Shown: in pieces, positions 25,331-34,215 of the stretch
Layout: each line of letters starts with the position of its first letter
Position numbering within the stretch: position 1 is the stretch's first letter
Source of the DNA: Candidatus Alistipes intestinigallinarum
GTDB lineage: Bacteria; Bacteroidota; Bacteroidia; Bacteroidales; Rikenellaceae
Direction of reading: 5' to 3'
Assembly: GCA_019115745.1 (NCBI GenBank)
Contig: DXDA01000042.1
Location: 1-52,655 of the forward strand
DNA length: 52,655 nucleotides
Translations under genes and position numbers: made by a program
Notes under the pieces: generated by a model
The model's input: the letters and a program-made list of their open reading frames with translations, nothing else
Databases searched by the model: none
What the model was told of the DNA's origin: nothing

Positions 25331-26533
25331 TTATTTCACCAGGTTGTAGGTGTCGGTGGCGATCATCAGCTCCTCGTCGGTGGCGATCACGGCGACCTTC
25401 ACCTTCGAGTCTGCGGCCGAGAGCAGCTTGTTCACGCCGCGTGCTCCCTGGTTGGCCTCCGCGTCGAACTTCACGCCCATGAACTCCAGACCCGTGCAGA
25501 CCGCTTCGCGCATCTCGCTCGAATTCTCGCCCACACCGCCCGTGAAGACGATCAGGTCCACGCCGCCCATCTCGGCTGCGTATTCGCCCACGAACTTCTT
25601 GATCCGGCGGTAGTACATGTCGCGCGCCAGGATGGCTCGCGGGTTTCCTTCGTTGTAGGCGTGGTCGATGTCGCGCATGTCGCTCGAAATCCCCGTCAGA
25701 CCCATCACGCCCGACTTCTTGTTCATCATCGTCTCCAGTTCGGCATAGCTCATGCCCTCCTTCTCGCCGATGAAGGTGATGGCGCTGGCGTCAACCTGGC
25801 CGCAGCGCGTTCCCATCACCAGTCCGTCGAGCGGCGAGAAGCCCATCGACGTGTCGAACGACTTGCCGTTCAGCACGGCCGTCACCGAACCTCCGTTGCC
25901 GATGTGGCAGGTGATGATCTTCGCCTTTTCGAAGTCCAGCCCGGCGAGTTCGGCGCCGACCCGGGCCACGTACTTGTGGCTCGTGCCGTGGAAGCCGTAT
26001 TTGCGCACGCGGTACTTTTCATAGTATTCGTACGGCAGGGCGTACATGTAGTTTACGGCGGGGATCGTCTGGTGGAACGACGTGTCGAAGACCGTCACCT
26101 GAGGCGTCCCGGGGAGCACCCTCTCCACGGCGTTGATGCCTTCGAGGCTGGCCGGGTTGTGCAGCGGGGCAATCTGGCACAGCGAGCGGATCTTCTCCTT
26201 TACCTCCTCCGTCACCAGGCAGCTGGCCGGGAAATATTCGCCGCCGTGTGCCACGCGGTGTCCCACGGCCTTCACCTCGTCGAGCGAGGCGATCACGCCG
26301 TGTGTCGGATCGGTCAGTGCGTCGAGAACCAGCTTGATACCCGTCGTGTGGTCGGGAATCGGTTGGTGAAGCTCGAACGGCGTCTTGCCGACGGGTTTGT
26401 GTGTCAGGTCGCCCTCCGGAAGCCCGATGCGCTCCACGAGGCCTTTGGCGAGCAGTTTGCCCGAAGCGTCCGTCATGTCGATCACCTGGTATTTGATCGA
26501 CGACGAACCGCAGTTCAATACGAGAATTACCAT
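25331..26533 (-). CDS. ackA: Acetate kinase
   Basis: Makes ATP from acetyl-phosphate. The 400-residue protein starts LVLNCGSSSIKYQVID (residues 4-19), with HRVAHGGEYF near 91, the catalytic VFDTSFHQTIP near 144, ITCHIGNGGSVTAV near 205 and FTGGVGENSSEMRE near 323. The stop is followed on the minus strand by the G-rich tract and then ptb, so acetyl-phosphate and other acyl-phosphates may be handled by one transcription unit. No phosphotransacetylase proper (pta) is adjacent. A long leader precedes the gene. Confidence 0.97.
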   Translation of the reverse strand: MVILVLNCGSSSIKYQVIDMTDASGKLLAKGLVERIGLPEGDLTHKPVGKTPFELHQPIPDHTTGIKLVLDALTDPTHGVIASLDEVKAVGHRVAHGGEYFPASCLVTEEVKEKIRSLCQIAPLHNPASLEGINAVERVLPGTPQVTVFDTSFHQTIPAVNYMYALPYEYYEKYRVRKYGFHGTSHKYVARVGAELAGLDFEKAKIITCHIGNGGSVTAVLNGKSFDTSMGFSPLDGLVMGTRCGQVDASAITFIGEKEGMSYAELETMMNKKSGVMGLTGISSDMRDIDHAYNEGNPRAILARDMYYRRIKKFVGEYAAEMGGVDLIVFTGGVGENSSEMREAVCTGLEFMGVKFDAEANQGARGVNKLLSAADSKVKVAVIATDEELMIATDTYNLVK

Positions 26534-26617
26534 AAAGCGTTTATCCTTAAAGTTTTATTATATATGTCTTCCTGTTGACTCAGCCTTTCCTCTGCAAACC
26601 GGGGTACATCCCCGGCA

Positions 26618-26719
26618 TCAGGAAGGCGAGGCATACTCACTCAAAAACACATAATCCGCCGGAAGCCCCGGCATGATCTGATCGTCCGGTATCCACGTCG
26701 AAAGCAGGTAGCGGGACAT
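26618..26719 (-). CDS. Possible 33-residue leader ORF upstream of ackA
   Basis: An ATG at 26719 opens 33 codons (MSRYLLSTWIPDDQIMPGLP and 13 more, ending EYASPS), stopping at 26618. GAAGGAGGG lies 13-22 nt upstream of the ATG, an unusually strong ribosome-site-like purine run for this genome. The ORF falls between the likely ackA promoters (26776-26811) and ackA, in the transcribed leader, and a hairpin (CCGGGG/CCCCGG, 26599-26615) follows the stop. No family is recognised. It could be a leader peptide, a small protein or chance. Confidence 0.35.
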   Translation of the reverse strand: MSRYLLSTWIPDDQIMPGLPADYVFLSEYASPS

Positions 26720-26775
26720 GCTCCCCGCAGTACCCTCCTTCGAGGTCCACGCGGAAAAATGCACGAATCATAAGC

Positions 26776-26811
26776 TAAATATAGACATTATTTTACGGAC
26801 GTGCAAATTTA
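26776..26811 (-). promoter_or_regulatory. Promoter elements for ackA-ptb-buk
   Basis: On the minus strand TAAATTTG (26811-26804) exactly matches the -7 consensus, and the same TTTG, followed after 20 nt by TATATTTA (26783-26776), makes a second promoter at canonical spacing. Either predicts a leader of about 240-265 nt before ackA. The interval 26534-26875 has no other gene than the short ORF and hairpin noted. Confidence 0.55.
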
Positions 26812-26875
26812 GCAAGAAAATGATTACGGATTGTTCTATTTTTTATCCGAACAGGTGGATTTTTTATCGGATCCG

Positions 26876-28132
26876 TCAGGCGGGGCGTGTCTGCCCGTCG
26901 CCCGTGATGACGTATTTGTAGGTCGTCAGCTCCGGAAGCCCCATCGGACCCCGGGCGTGGAGCTTCTGCGTCGAGATGCCCACCTCGGCCCCGAATCCGA
27001 ACTGCCCGCCGTCGGTGAAGGCCGTCGAGACGTTCACATAGACGCACGCCGCGTCCACCCGACGCGTGAAGGCGTCGGCCGCGGCGGCATCCTCGGTCAC
27101 GATCGCCTCGCTGTGGCGGGACGAGTAGCGCGCAATGTGCGCCAGCGCCTCGTCGAACGACGACACGCTCTTCACGGCCAGCTTGTAGTCCAGGAACTCC
27201 GAGCCGTAGTGCTCCTCCGTGGCCGGGGCGAGCAGCGCGGCAGGGTAGTGTCCCTTCAGGGCGTCGAGGGCCGGGGCGTCGGCGTAGATCGTGACCCGGT
27301 GTTCGGCCAGCGGCACACACAGCGCGGCGAGGTCCCCGAGCCGGTCGCGGTGGATGATGAGGCAGTCCAGGGCGTTGCAGACGCTTACACGGCGCGTCTT
27401 GGCGTTGCAGATCACCGCGCGGCCCTTTTCCAGATCACCCGCGGCGTCGAAGTAGGTGTGGACGATTCCCGCGCCGGTCTCGATCACCGGAACCCGCGCG
27501 TTCTCCCGCACGAAGCGGATCAGTCCCGCACCGCCGCGCGGGATCACCACGTCGACGTAGCCGACAGCCCCGAGCAGTTCGCCCACCGCGGCGTGGTCCG
27601 ACGGCAGCAGCGTAAAGGCCGCTTCGTCGAGCCCTTCGCGGCGCAGCGCTTCGTGGAGCCGGGCCGCAATCGCCTCGTTCGAGCGGCGGGCGTCGCTCCC
27701 GCCCTTCAGCACGCAGGCGTTCCCCGTCTTCAGACAGAGCGAGAAGATGTCCGCCGTGACGTTCGGACGCGCCTCGCAGACCATGCCCACCACGCCGAAC
27801 GGAACCCGAACCTTGCGCAACTGCATCCCGTTCGGACGGCTCCAGGCGGCGAGCGTCTCGCCCTGCGGCGAGGGGAGTGCCGCTACCGACTCCATGTCGG
27901 CGGCAATGGCCGCGATGCGTTCGGGCGTCAGCCGCAGGCGGTCGCACAGCGGGGAGGCCGGGTCCATGGCGGCAAGGTCTTCGGCGTTGGCCGCCAGGAT
28001 CTCGTCGGTGTGGGTGCGGAGCAGCCCGGCTGCCGTACGGACGGCCGAAGCGAGTTGCTCAACGGGGGTATTGGAGAGGGCGGTGCCGGCCCGGCGTGCC
28101 GCCTCGAAAAGTGCACGGTAGTTGGTTTCCAT
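26876..28132 (-). CDS. proA: Glutamate-5-semialdehyde dehydrogenase (gamma-glutamyl phosphate reductase)
   Basis: Second enzyme of proline synthesis, reducing gamma-glutamyl phosphate with NADPH. The 418-residue protein shows PFGVVGMVCEARPNVTAD near 112, CVLKGGSDARRSN near 139, the catalytic Cys in RVSVCNALDCLIIH near 250 and a conserved C terminus (GFGAEVGISTQKLHARGPMG). It lies 4 nt after proB, the standard proBA arrangement. Confidence 0.97.
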   Translation of the reverse strand: METNYRALFEAARRAGTALSNTPVEQLASAVRTAAGLLRTHTDEILAANAEDLAAMDPASPLCDRLRLTPERIAAIAADMESVAALPSPQGETLAAWSRPNGMQLRKVRVPFGVVGMVCEARPNVTADIFSLCLKTGNACVLKGGSDARRSNEAIAARLHEALRREGLDEAAFTLLPSDHAAVGELLGAVGYVDVVIPRGGAGLIRFVRENARVPVIETGAGIVHTYFDAAGDLEKGRAVICNAKTRRVSVCNALDCLIIHRDRLGDLAALCVPLAEHRVTIYADAPALDALKGHYPAALLAPATEEHYGSEFLDYKLAVKSVSSFDEALAHIARYSSRHSEAIVTEDAAAADAFTRRVDAACVYVNVSTAFTDGGQFGFGAEVGISTQKLHARGPMGLPELTTYKYVITGDGQTRPA

Positions 28133-28136
28133 GATC

Positions 28137-29228
28137 TTATTCCAGGTAAAGATAATCGCAGTGGATCAGCGGTTTGAGCCCTTTGCGGCCCAGGTTGCGG
28201 CGCGCCGTGGCGCTGTCGCACGAGATGCGGCCCACGCCCAGTTGGGTGCCCTCCGGGGTGAGGATGCGCACGATGTCGTCCCGCTCGAAATCCCCCTCGA
28301 CGTCGGTTACGCCCACGGCCAGCACGCTCGCCGCCTTGCTCCGGCTCACGGCGGCCGCCGCTCCGGCGTCGAGGCGCAGCGCCCCCTTGGCGAAGCCCTC
28401 GCTGCTGGCGATCCACTTCTTCACGCCCGAAGCGGCGTGGCGGGCCGCCTCGAAGCGGGTGCAGACCACGTCGCGGTCCGTCAGCACCAGGTCCGTGAGG
28501 ATCTCGTCGCGCCGTCCGTTGGCGATCACCACCTCGATCCCTTCACCCGCCACACGGCTCGAAATCCGGCTCTTGGAGGTCATGCCCCCGCGTCCGCGCG
28601 ACGAGCGCGTCGTGTCGATATACTGGGAAAGGTCACGCCCGGGCGCCACGCGCCGGATCACCTGCGATGACGGGTCGGCGGGCGAGCCGTCGTAGATGCC
28701 GTCGATGTTGCTCAGGATCAGCAGCGCATCGGCGTCCATCATCGCTGCGACAAGTCCCGAAAGTTCGTCGTTGTCGGTGAACATCAGCTCCGTGACGGAG
28801 ATCGTGTCGTTTTCGTTGACGATCGGGATCACTCCCGCGGCCAGCATCGCCTCCATGCAGTTGCGCTGGTTGAGGTACTGGCGGCGCGTCGAGAGGCTCT
28901 CCTTCGTGGTGAGCACCTGTCCGCACGCGATGCCGTAGTCGTTGAAGAGGTCGTAGTAGCGGTTCAGCAGCTTCACCTGTCCGACCGCCGAGTAGAGCTG
29001 GCGTGCCGAAACCGTGTCGATGCGCCCCACGCGCGACTCCAGCAGGCTGCGCCCCGAGGCAACGGCCCCCGAAGAGACGAGGACCACCTCCACGCCCGCA
29101 CGGTGCAGGCGCGCAATCTGGTCCACAAGTGCCGAGATGCGCGTCGTGTCGGGGTGTCCGTCGTCGCGCGTCAGCACGTTGCTGCCGATCTTGATCACGA
29201 TGCGGCGGTATTTTCCTGAATTTTTCAT
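28137..29228 (-). CDS. proB: Glutamate 5-kinase
   Basis: First enzyme of proline synthesis. The amino acid kinase domain spans residues 8-255 (IVIKIGSNVLT; VSSGAVASGR; VNENDTISVTELMFTDNDEL), and a C-terminal PUA domain runs from about 275 to 363. Upstream codons in frame back to 29423 are antisense-type sequence over the response regulator gene, so the ATG at 29228 is the start. It is 48 nt downstream of the response regulator gene on the same strand. Proline feedback is expected from the family. Confidence 0.96.
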   Translation of the reverse strand: MKNSGKYRRIVIKIGSNVLTRDDGHPDTTRISALVDQIARLHRAGVEVVLVSSGAVASGRSLLESRVGRIDTVSARQLYSAVGQVKLLNRYYDLFNDYGIACGQVLTTKESLSTRRQYLNQRNCMEAMLAAGVIPIVNENDTISVTELMFTDNDELSGLVAAMMDADALLILSNIDGIYDGSPADPSSQVIRRVAPGRDLSQYIDTTRSSRGRGGMTSKSRISSRVAGEGIEVVIANGRRDEILTDLVLTDRDVVCTRFEAARHAASGVKKWIASSEGFAKGALRLDAGAAAAVSRSKAASVLAVGVTDVEGDFERDDIVRILTPEGTQLGVGRISCDSATARRNLGRKGLKPLIHCDYLYLE

Positions 29229-29277
29229 GTCGATTCTCCTTAACCTCCAACTAACCCGATGAACGCATCCCTCGGGA

Positions 29278-29949
29278 TTATGGCTCGTATTTGTATCCCA
29301 CGCCCTTGACCGTGACGATCCGTTCGTCGCCGATCTTCTGCCGAAGCTTCCGGATGTGCACGTCGATCGTGCGGTCGCCCACGACCACCTCCGTGCCCCA
29401 GATCTTCGCGTAGATCTCCTCACGCGGGATCAGCCGACCCGGGGAGGAGTAGAGCAGGTCCAGCAGCGCAAACTCCTTGCGCGGAAGGCTGATCTCCTCC
29501 CCGTCGCGGATCACCATATAACGCTCCCGGTCCACCGTGATGCCCGTCGAAGCGGGCTTCTCCGGGGTCGAATCCGCGTCGATGCGCTTCAGGATCGCCT
29601 GCACGCGGCTGACGAGCAACTTCATCTTGATCGGCTTGGTCAGGTAGTCGTCGGCCCCCACGCCGAAGCCCGCCAGTTGCTGCTCCTCCTCGCCCAGCGC
29701 CGAGAGAAAAACCACCATCGTATCCTTCAACTCCGGATTCGCCCGGATCGCCCGGCACGTCTGCGCACCGTCCATCACCGGCATCATCATGTCCAGCAGG
29801 ATCAGGTGCGGATGGCACTCCGCGGCGACCTTCAGCGCCTCGGCGCCGTTCTGCGCCGTGTAGACCTCGTAACCCTCGCGGACGAGGTTGTAACGGATGA
29901 ATTCCAGAATGTCGACTTCGTCGTCGACCAGCAGGATGCGGTGGCTCAT
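29278..29949 (-). CDS. OmpR/PhoB-family response regulator
   Basis: A 223-residue two-component regulator. The receiver domain (residues 1-125) has acidic residues DDE at 9-11, phospho-acceptor Asp53 (LILLDMMMP), and Lys105 (YLTKPIK). Residues 135-223 form a winged-helix DNA-binding domain ending VKGVGYKYEP. No histidine kinase gene is adjacent, so it is an orphan here; it resembles regulators such as RprY in Bacteroides, but the resemblance is not specific enough for a name. proB follows on the same strand after 48 nt. Confidence 0.92.
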   Translation of the reverse strand: MSHRILLVDDEVDILEFIRYNLVREGYEVYTAQNGAEALKVAAECHPHLILLDMMMPVMDGAQTCRAIRANPELKDTMVVFLSALGEEEQQLAGFGVGADDYLTKPIKMKLLVSRVQAILKRIDADSTPEKPASTGITVDRERYMVIRDGEEISLPRKEFALLDLLYSSPGRLIPREEIYAKIWGTEVVVGDRTIDVHIRKLRQKIGDERIVTVKGVGYKYEP

Positions 29950-30006
29950 GGTTGCGGTTTCAGGGCGGGCGTCCGGTGTACGTCCGGTGTGCGTCCGCGC
30001 GGTGGA

Positions 30007-30025
30007 TAACTTTGCGAAGATACGA
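30007..30025. promoter_or_regulatory. Overlapping opposed -7-like elements upstream of the response regulator
   Basis: Plus-strand TAACTTTG (30007-30014) is an exact match. Minus-strand TATCTTCG (30022-30015) matches apart from one base and is correctly placed for the response regulator start at 29949. No good TTG element is seen for either. Confidence 0.4.
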
Positions 30026-30136
30026 ATTTTTTTCGGGATTCTCGCCTGTTTTTTGGGAAAGGCCTCCCGAAACAGGGCGGGGCGGGCTGCAGCCTCTTCC
30101 CGATGGCGGCGTTGTTGCAGGTTTTGTCGATTTCTC

Positions 30137-30167
30137 TTTCGGGTTCCGCGGAAAATAAGTATATTTG
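30137..30167 (+). promoter_or_regulatory. Promoter of the DUF349 protein gene
   Basis: TTTC at 30137-30140, 19 nt, then TATATTTG at 30160-30167, an exact -7 element. The coding start at 30217 leaves a leader of about 45 nt. Confidence 0.65.
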
Positions 30168-30216
30168 CGAGATTTATGTACTCCCGCTTGTCCGGGAATC
30201 AAAAACATCAACTGAG

Positions 30217-32454
30217 ATGGCTACTGAAAAACCGACACTTCCTGCTCCCGAGGAGCAAGTCAGCCCCCTGGCTGAAGATGCGCAGACGAGTCCTGTGGCG
30301 ACTCCCGAAACCTCCGAAACCGAATCCCCGGCCGTAGCTGCGGCTGCTGCGGAGCCCGTCGCGGCTCCCGCTGCCGAAGAGGCTCCCATGGCGGAAAACT
30401 CCCCTGCCGAAGAGGCCCCCGTTGCGGAAAATGCGCCGGCGGAGGAGACGGCCCCCGCTGCCGAAACGGCAGAGACGGACGCCGCACCCGTTGCCGAGCG
30501 TCTCGATCCCGCTGCGGGTGACGCACCCCGCCCCAAACGCGCCCGGATCAAACCGACGGCCGAACCCGTGGCCGATTTCGACGAGGAGGAGGCGCCCGAA
30601 GAGGTGCGGATGGATTTCGCCGATGAAGAGGCGGCCCTCGCCGCGCAGGATGCCGGCCTGGAACTCGAAGGCGAAACCGCCGAGGAGGCCGAGGCCGAGC
30701 AGCGCGCTGCCGAGGAGAAGGAGGCCCCTGAGGAGAAATTCGCCGGAAAAGGAAAGGAGGAGCTGGTCGCCATGTTCGCCCGGATGCTCGAAGAGCAGCC
30801 CGTGCAGTCGATCCGCCGCGACGTCGAGGCCCTGAAGATCGCCTTCTACCGCATCCGCCGTTCGGAGGTGGAGGCTGCCCGCCGCCGTTTTCTGGAGGAG
30901 GGTGGCGCCGAGGAGGATTTCGCCCCTGCGGTCGACGGTGCCGAGGTGCAGCTCAAGGAGCTCTTCAAGGAGTACCGCCGCCGCCGCGACATCTTCATCG
31001 CCAACCTCGAAGCCGAAAAGGAAGCCAATCTCAAGGTCAAACAGCAGATCATCGAGGAGCTGAAGGAGCTGGTCGATTCCGACGAGACGCTCAACCATAC
31101 CTTCAACAAGTTCCGCGAACTCCAGCAGCGCTGGCGCGATACGGGACCCGTGCCCCAGGCCTACATCAAGGACCTCTGGGAGACCTACAACCTCCATGTC
31201 GAGAACTTCTACAACTTCATCAAGATCAACAAGGAGCTGCGCGATCTCGACCTGAAGAAGAACTACGAGCAGAAGGTCGCCCTCTGCGAACAGGCCGAGG
31301 CCCTGCTGCTCGAACCCTCGGTCGTCGAGGCCTTCCACAAACTCCAGAAACTCCACGACGAGTGGCGGGAGACCGGTCCCGTGGCCAACGAGTACAAGGA
31401 GACCCTCTGGGAGCGTTTCAAGGCTGCGTCGAGCCGCATCAACAAACTCCATCAGGAGCATTTCGAAGCCCTCAAGGCCGAGCAGGTCAAGAACCTCGAA
31501 CTCAAAACCGGACTCTGCGAGGCTACCGAAGAGCTCGCTTCGCAGCCCCTGACCACCCGCAAGGAGTGGAACAAGGCCAGCGACAAGCTGTTGGAGATTC
31601 AGAAGACCTGGAAGACCATCGGTTTCGCCCCCAAGAAGGACAACAACCGCATCTACGAGCGTTTCCGTACCGCCTGCGACCGCTTCTTCGAGGCCAAGCG
31701 CCAGTTCTATGCCGGACTGAAGGCCGAGATGGATCACAACCTCCAGCTCAAGAACGAGATCTGCGAGGCCGCCGAGTCGCTCTCCGGCAGCGAGGAGTGG
31801 AAGAAGACTACCGACGAACTGATTGCCCTCCAGGCTCGCTGGAAGCAGATCGGGGCCGTGTCGCGCCGCCACTCCGAAGCCGTCTGGAAGCGCTTCCGCG
31901 CCGCCTGCGACCGCTTCTTCGAGCGAAAGGCCGCCCATTTCGCAACGGTCGACGGCGAGTATGAGGAGAATCTCCGCAAGAAACTCGCCCTGCTCGACGA
32001 AATGGCTGCCGCCGATGTCCGCACGGGTGGGTACGAGGTGATCCGCGACTTCCAGCGCCGCTGGAGCGAGATCGGATTCGTGCCCATCAAGCAGAAGGAG
32101 GCCATTCAGAAACGATACAAGGCGGCCGTCGACGAACTGTTCAGTGTCCTGCGCGGTTCCGAACGCGACCGTTCGATGGGCCGTTTCCGCGAGAAACTCT
32201 CCTCGCTGAAGGGCGCCGGAGACCGCAGGCTCCGTTCCGAACGCGAGCGTCTCTACAACAAGGTCCGTCAGTTGGAACAGGAGATCGCCCTGCTGGAGAA
32301 CAACATCGGATTCTTCGCCAAGTCGAAGAACGCCGAGTCGCTCATCGCCGACGTCCGCGCCAAGATCCAGCGCGCCCGCGAGGAGATGGCCGCCACCGTC
32401 GAGAAGGTCCGCCTGATCGACAGCCAGGAGGCGGAAAACAAGGAGAACGCCTGA
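30217..32454 (+). CDS. DUF349 repeat protein
   Basis: A 745-residue cytoplasmic protein. Residues 1-190 are low-complexity, rich in Ala, Glu and Pro, with near-repeats such as EEAPMAENSPAEEAPVAENA. From about 200 onward come several copies of a 70-75-residue helical repeat of DUF349 type, recognisable by W-x-TG or W-x-IG followed by a K-x-x-NR-like or K-x-x-WERF helix (RWRDTGPVPQ, EWRETGPV, TWKTIGFAPKKDNNRIYERF, RWKQIGAVSR, RWSEIGFVP). The C terminus is a coiled coil. DUF349 proteins are widespread in Bacteroidota, with no established role. The ATG at 30217 is chosen because upstream codons overlap the promoter. pyrG follows after 68 nt. Confidence 0.88.
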   Translation: MATEKPTLPAPEEQVSPLAEDAQTSPVATPETSETESPAVAAAAAEPVAAPAAEEAPMAENSPAEEAPVAENAPAEETAPAAETAETDAAPVAERLDPAAGDAPRPKRARIKPTAEPVADFDEEEAPEEVRMDFADEEAALAAQDAGLELEGETAEEAEAEQRAAEEKEAPEEKFAGKGKEELVAMFARMLEEQPVQSIRRDVEALKIAFYRIRRSEVEAARRRFLEEGGAEEDFAPAVDGAEVQLKELFKEYRRRRDIFIANLEAEKEANLKVKQQIIEELKELVDSDETLNHTFNKFRELQQRWRDTGPVPQAYIKDLWETYNLHVENFYNFIKINKELRDLDLKKNYEQKVALCEQAEALLLEPSVVEAFHKLQKLHDEWRETGPVANEYKETLWERFKAASSRINKLHQEHFEALKAEQVKNLELKTGLCEATEELASQPLTTRKEWNKASDKLLEIQKTWKTIGFAPKKDNNRIYERFRTACDRFFEAKRQFYAGLKAEMDHNLQLKNEICEAAESLSGSEEWKKTTDELIALQARWKQIGAVSRRHSEAVWKRFRAACDRFFERKAAHFATVDGEYEENLRKKLALLDEMAAADVRTGGYEVIRDFQRRWSEIGFVPIKQKEAIQKRYKAAVDELFSVLRGSERDRSMGRFREKLSSLKGAGDRRLRSERERLYNKVRQLEQEIALLENNIGFFAKSKNAESLIADVRAKIQRAREEMAATVEKVRLIDSQEAENKENA

Positions 32455-32522
32455 TCCGCATCCCGCGCGCGAAGACCCGAAATTGTGCAGCATGAGAAGA
32501 ATTTCATAAACAGATAACAGTA

Positions 32523-34142
32523 ATGAAACTTACGAAACCCAAGTACGTATTCGTAACGGGCGGTGTCGCATCGTCGCTCGGAAAGGGAATCATCTCCGCA
32601 TCGATCGCCCGGCTGTTGCAGGCCCGCGGCTACTCGGTGACCATTCAGAAGCTCGACCCCTACATCAACGTCGACCCCGGAACGCTCAACCCCTATGAGC
32701 ACGGCGAATGCTACGTCACCGAAGACGGCGCTGAAACCGACCTCGACCTCGGACACTACGAGCGCTTCACGAACCATCCCACCTCGAAGGCCAACAACGT
32801 CACGACGGGACGCATCTACAAAAGCGTCATCGAGAAGGAGCGCAAGGGTGAGTATCTCGGAAAGACCGTGCAGGTCATCCCCCATATCACGGATGAGATC
32901 AAACGCCGTATCCAGCTCCTCGGCCAGACCAAGAACTACGACATCATCATCACCGAAATCGGCGGTACGGTCGGCGATATCGAGTCGCAGCCCTTCATCG
33001 AGTCGGTGCGTCAGCTCCGATATGCTCTCGGATACAAAAATACCGCCCTGGTTCATCTGACGCTCATCCCCTACATGGCCGCGTCGGGTGAGATGAAGAC
33101 CAAACCCACGCAGCACTCCGTCAAGGCCCTGCTCGAAAACGGTCTCCAGCCCGATATCCTTGTCCTGAGAGCCGAGCACTCGCTCTCGACCGCCCTCAAA
33201 CGCAAGGTCGCCCTCTTCTGCAATGTCGACGCCAATGCCGTCATGGAGTCCATCGACGTGCCCTCGATCTACGAGGTGCCCCTGATGATGCACGCCCAGC
33301 ATCTGGACGAGGTGGTGCTCGACAAGCTGAACCTCCCCGCCGACAAGGAACCCGATATGGCGGCCTGGATCGCTTTCGTCGAGAAGATCAAGCACCCCTC
33401 GAAGACCATCGATATCGCCCTCGTCGGAAAATACACCGAACTGCACGACGCCTATAAGTCGATCAGCGAGTCGTTTATCCACGCCGGGGCCGTCAACGAC
33501 TGCCACGTCAAGCTCCATTACGTCAACTCCGAAAAGGTTACGCCCGAAAACGTCGCCGAACAACTCGGCAAGATGGCGGCCATTCTGGTCGCTCCCGGTT
33601 TCGGTAACCGCGGAATCGAGGGCAAGATCGAGGCCGTGCGCTTCGCCCGCGAAAACCGCATCCCCTTCCTCGGAATCTGTCTCGGTATGCAGTGCGCCGT
33701 GATCGAATTCGCCCGCAACGTCCTCGGTATCGCCGACGCAAACTCCAGCGAAATGGAGCAGACCGCTCACCCCGTCATCGATCTCATGGAGGAGCAGAAG
33801 GGTGTGACGGCCAAGGGCGGTACGATGCGCCTGGGTGCCTATCCCTGTGTGCTGCGGAAAGGGTCGAAGACCGCCGAGGCCTACGGAAAACTCAATATCT
33901 CGGAGCGCCACCGCCACCGTTACGAATTCAACAACGACTACCTCGAACGCTTCGAGGCGGCAGGCATGAAGACCGTCGGTGTGAACCCCGATACGAATCT
34001 CGTCGAGGTCGTCGAGATCGAGGACCATCCCTGGTTCGTCGGTACGCAGTTCCACCCCGAGTACAAGAGCACCGTATTGAGCCCGTCGCCCCTCTTCGTC
34101 GCATTCGTCAAGGCGGCGCTGGAGTATGCGGCTTCCAAATAG
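32523..34142 (+). CDS. pyrG: CTP synthase
   Basis: Converts UTP to CTP with ATP and glutamine. The 539-residue protein has the amidoligase domain with [18 protein letters not shown] (residues 10-27) and [14 protein letters not shown] near 145, and a C-terminal glutaminase domain with nucleophile Cys in FLGICLGMQ near 385 and the catalytic His/Glu pair in [10 protein letters not shown] near 511. All key residues are present, in contrast to nadE. Length and order are typical. Confidence 0.98.
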   Translation: MKLTKPKYVFVTGGVASSLGKGIISASIARLLQARGYSVTIQKLDPYINVDPGTLNPYEHGECYVTEDGAETDLDLGHYERFTNHPTSKANNVTTGRIYKSVIEKERKGEYLGKTVQVIPHITDEIKRRIQLLGQTKNYDIIITEIGGTVGDIESQPFIESVRQLRYALGYKNTALVHLTLIPYMAASGEMKTKPTQHSVKALLENGLQPDILVLRAEHSLSTALKRKVALFCNVDANAVMESIDVPSIYEVPLMMHAQHLDEVVLDKLNLPADKEPDMAAWIAFVEKIKHPSKTIDIALVGKYTELHDAYKSISESFIHAGAVNDCHVKLHYVNSEKVTPENVAEQLGKMAAILVAPGFGNRGIEGKIEAVRFARENRIPFLGICLGMQCAVIEFARNVLGIADANSSEMEQTAHPVIDLMEEQKGVTAKGGTMRLGAYPCVLRKGSKTAEAYGKLNISERHRHRYEFNNDYLERFEAAGMKTVGVNPDTNLVEVVEIEDHPWFVGTQFHPEYKSTVLSPSPLFVAFVKAALEYAASK

Positions 34143-34150
34143 GCGGTGAC

Positions 34151-34190
34151 AGAGGCGAGATTGAAAATCGCCTCTCCCGCTGTTTTACTC
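34151..34190 (+). terminator. Weak terminator-like hairpin after pyrG
   Basis: AGAGGCGA (34151-34158) pairs with TCGCCTCT (34168-34175). A short TGTTTTA follows eight nt later. Confidence 0.4.
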
Positions 34191-34215
34191 ACTCGAAACA
34201 AGCAACAACGTTTCA

